NCBI RefSeq assembly: GCF_029626145.1 | Contig: NZ_JARUBJ010000002.1 | Span: forward strand, 4,313,501-4,377,500 | Reading direction: 5' to 3' | From: Micromonospora sp. WMMD961 | Lineage (GTDB): Bacteria; Actinomycetota; Actinomycetes; Mycobacteriales; Micromonosporaceae | DNA: 64,000 bases | In this document: positions 62,868 through 64,000 of the stretch, piece after piece | Position numbering within the stretch: the stretch's first letter is position 1 | Layout of the letters: each line of letters opens with the position of its first letter | Position numbers and translations under genes: made by a program | Notes under the pieces: model-generated | Seen by the model: only the letters and a program-made list of their open reading frames with translations | What the model was told of the DNA's origin: nothing | The model's database searches: none

Positions 62868-63773
62868 TCAGACGCGGGCAATCCCGCGTCGAGCCACGGC
62901 GACCGTTCGGTGTTCCGGCCAGGGCAGCCCGGCTGCCCCGCCGTGACCCAGCCCGGCCAGCCCCGCTCCCGCACTCGGGACACCGTGGCTCGGCTGACTG
63001 CCCGCGTGGCCCATCGCGCCGGGCGCATCGGGAATGCCCGGAGCGTGGTGAATGACCGGAGCATCGTGGACGAGGGCGCGGCGGAGGTGCCGGGTCGTCC
63101 ACAGCCACCTGACGTCCCGCCCGAACGACTCGACCAGCAGTGCCAGTGACGCCACCAGCACGAACGTCGTCAGCGGCCCGGGCAGCGCGTCGCCCATCGC
63201 CACCGTCAGCACCACGCCCTGGATCGCGGCGACGACCTTGCGCCAGTAGCGCGGCGGCAGCGAGCCGCGCATCCAGTCCAGCACCCAGCTCGCGGCGACG
63301 AAGACGTACCGCATCGCGCCGATCGCGAGCACCCAGCCACCCGTCGACGGGGCCACGTACAGGCAGAGCACCAGGACCAGGAAGGAGTCGATCTCCATGT
63401 CGAAGCGCGCGCCCAGCTCGCTGGACGTGCCGGTGCGGCGGGCCGTGTATCCGTCCACGGCGTCGAGGGCCAGCGCCACGCTGGTGACGACGACCATCAA
63501 CGTGACCGGCGCCGGCCGGTGGAACGAGTCCGCGGCCAGGGCCGTCACGCCGCCGACGAGGACCGCCCGGCTCAGGGTCACCCGGTCGGCCGGGCTCAGA
63601 TCACGCGCGCCCGAGCGGGACATCCCCCGGCTGAGCAGGGCGCACAGCACCACCCCGTACGCCAGCCCGGCCAGCCAGCCGGCCGCGCCCAGACCGACTG
63701 TGCCTGCGAGCACCGCCAGCACGCCGATCTGCGCGAGCAGTCCGATGACCGGACCCGTTCGAACCGTTGACAT
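62868..63773 (-). CDS. CDP-alcohol phosphatidyltransferase
   Basis: Integral membrane transferase of 301 residues. The CDP-OH-P motif DG-x2-AR-x8-G-x3-D-x3-D is visible as DAVDGYTARR followed by ELGARFDMEID. Six membrane helices and a Gly/His/Pro-rich C-terminal tail of ~60 residues are predicted. The ATG at 63773 follows GGAGG. It transfers a phosphoalcohol from CDP-lipid; the alcohol is unknown. It is upstream of the sulfatase-like gene on the same strand. Confidence 0.9.
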   Translation of the reverse strand: MSTVRTGPVIGLLAQIGVLAVLAGTVGLGAAGWLAGLAYGVVLCALLSRGMSRSGARDLSPADRVTLSRAVLVGGVTALAADSFHRPAPVTLMVVVTSVALALDAVDGYTARRTGTSSELGARFDMEIDSFLVLVLCLYVAPSTGGWVLAIGAMRYVFVAASWVLDWMRGSLPPRYWRKVVAAIQGVVLTVAMGDALPGPLTTFVLVASLALLVESFGRDVRWLWTTRHLRRALVHDAPVIHHAPGIPDAPGAMGHAGSQPSHGVPSAGAGLAGLGHGGAAGLPWPEHRTVAVARRGIARV

Positions 63774-63960
63774 CGCGCCTCCGTGACTCTGGTGGGTGAC
63801 CCTGACCGTCATCACGGGAAACATGACCGATCGGTTCATTCTGAACGCGACTCGGCAGGGTGTCACGGAGCGACGCGCCCCGTCGGTGGCCGGTTGATCG
63901 TCCACCGTGAGTGCAGCTCGGAGCCGCTGACCGCCACCCGGTCGGTCGGACCCCGTCGGG

Positions 63961-64000
63961 TCACGGGTTCGGCAGGGTGAGCACCTCGGCGCCGTCGTCG
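63961..64000 (-). CDS. Possible 3' end of a gene running off the window
   Basis: Read on the minus strand the last 40 bases give DDGAEVLTLPNP and a TGA stop. This is plausible as the C terminus of a gene lying beyond the right edge, but it is too short to identify. The stretch between 63774 and 63960 shows no other gene and presumably holds the promoter of the phosphatidyltransferase. Confidence 0.3.
   Translation of the reverse strand, partial: DDGAEVLTLPNP

Overview
The window is very GC-rich, gene-dense actinobacterial DNA with frequent GTG and TTG starts and many ATGA/GTGA stop-start overlaps. Protein content (nSTAND1-WD40 protein of the VGRPERPLDP type, LAL-type LuxR regulator, cellulose-binding CBM2, Thermobifida-like cutinase, selenocysteine formate dehydrogenase with NrfD) suggests a soil mycelial actinomycete; Micromonosporaceae is my best guess, but it rests on recognition and not on a search.

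Region by region. (1) 1-9724: a plant-polysaccharide locus. On the minus strand run a GH3 beta-glucosidase/xylosidase, two sugar ABC permeases, the binding lipoprotein, a DUF624 protein and a GH42 beta-galactosidase cut by the window edge. Divergently lie a LacI repressor and a CE7 acetyl-xylan esterase. GAAAcTTTC operators flank the divergent promoter region. (2) 9789-14000: a single nSTAND1-WD40 gene, bracketed by a direct repeat of the last ~82 bp of the CE7 gene. (3) 14107-16931: two secreted enzymes, a PAP2/haloperoxidase-like protein and a CE3 esterase carrying CBM2, followed by a near-perfect 46-bp palindrome. (4) 17538-28704: a minus-strand catabolic cluster with MaoC, acyl-CoA dehydrogenase, LuxR and TetR regulators, an SDR and a complete branched-chain-type ABC importer. 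Three of its promoters share one 15-bp TetR-like palindrome. (5) 28792-35129: a polyester-hydrolase-type cutinase, a large-subunit catalase and an M48 membrane protease. (6) 35304-42332: a split VanT-like acyltransferase and alanine racemase with a D-Ala ligase, facing a PAP2, response regulator, sensor kinase and lipoprotein operon. (7) 42595-48455: a 1474-residue secreted subtilase with kelch repeats, flanked by two paralogous winged-helix regulators. (8) 48549-57911: a VOC protein, an OFA-family transporter and a formate dehydrogenase operon whose catalytic subunit reads through an in-frame UGA as selenocysteine, then PrsW and ASCH proteins. (9) 57983-60256: the most striking part. Four structured RNA elements sharing a 5' box (CCGGTGCGCAGG then ACGGTTACTTC) lie directly upstream of a Ro60/TROVE gene, and two contain circularly permuted tRNA-like folds. 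They are probably Y RNAs. (10) 60263-64000: an FkbM methyltransferase, a membrane sulfatase-like protein and a CDP-alcohol phosphatidyltransferase.

As a system, region 1 imports and trims xylan- or galactan-type oligosaccharides, with the secreted CE3 helping outside. Region 4 takes up an unknown acid and oxidises it as a CoA ester. Region 6 looks like cell-wall precursor remodelling under two-component control. Region 8 exchanges and oxidises formate. Region 9 is a Ro60-Y RNA ribonucleoprotein locus.
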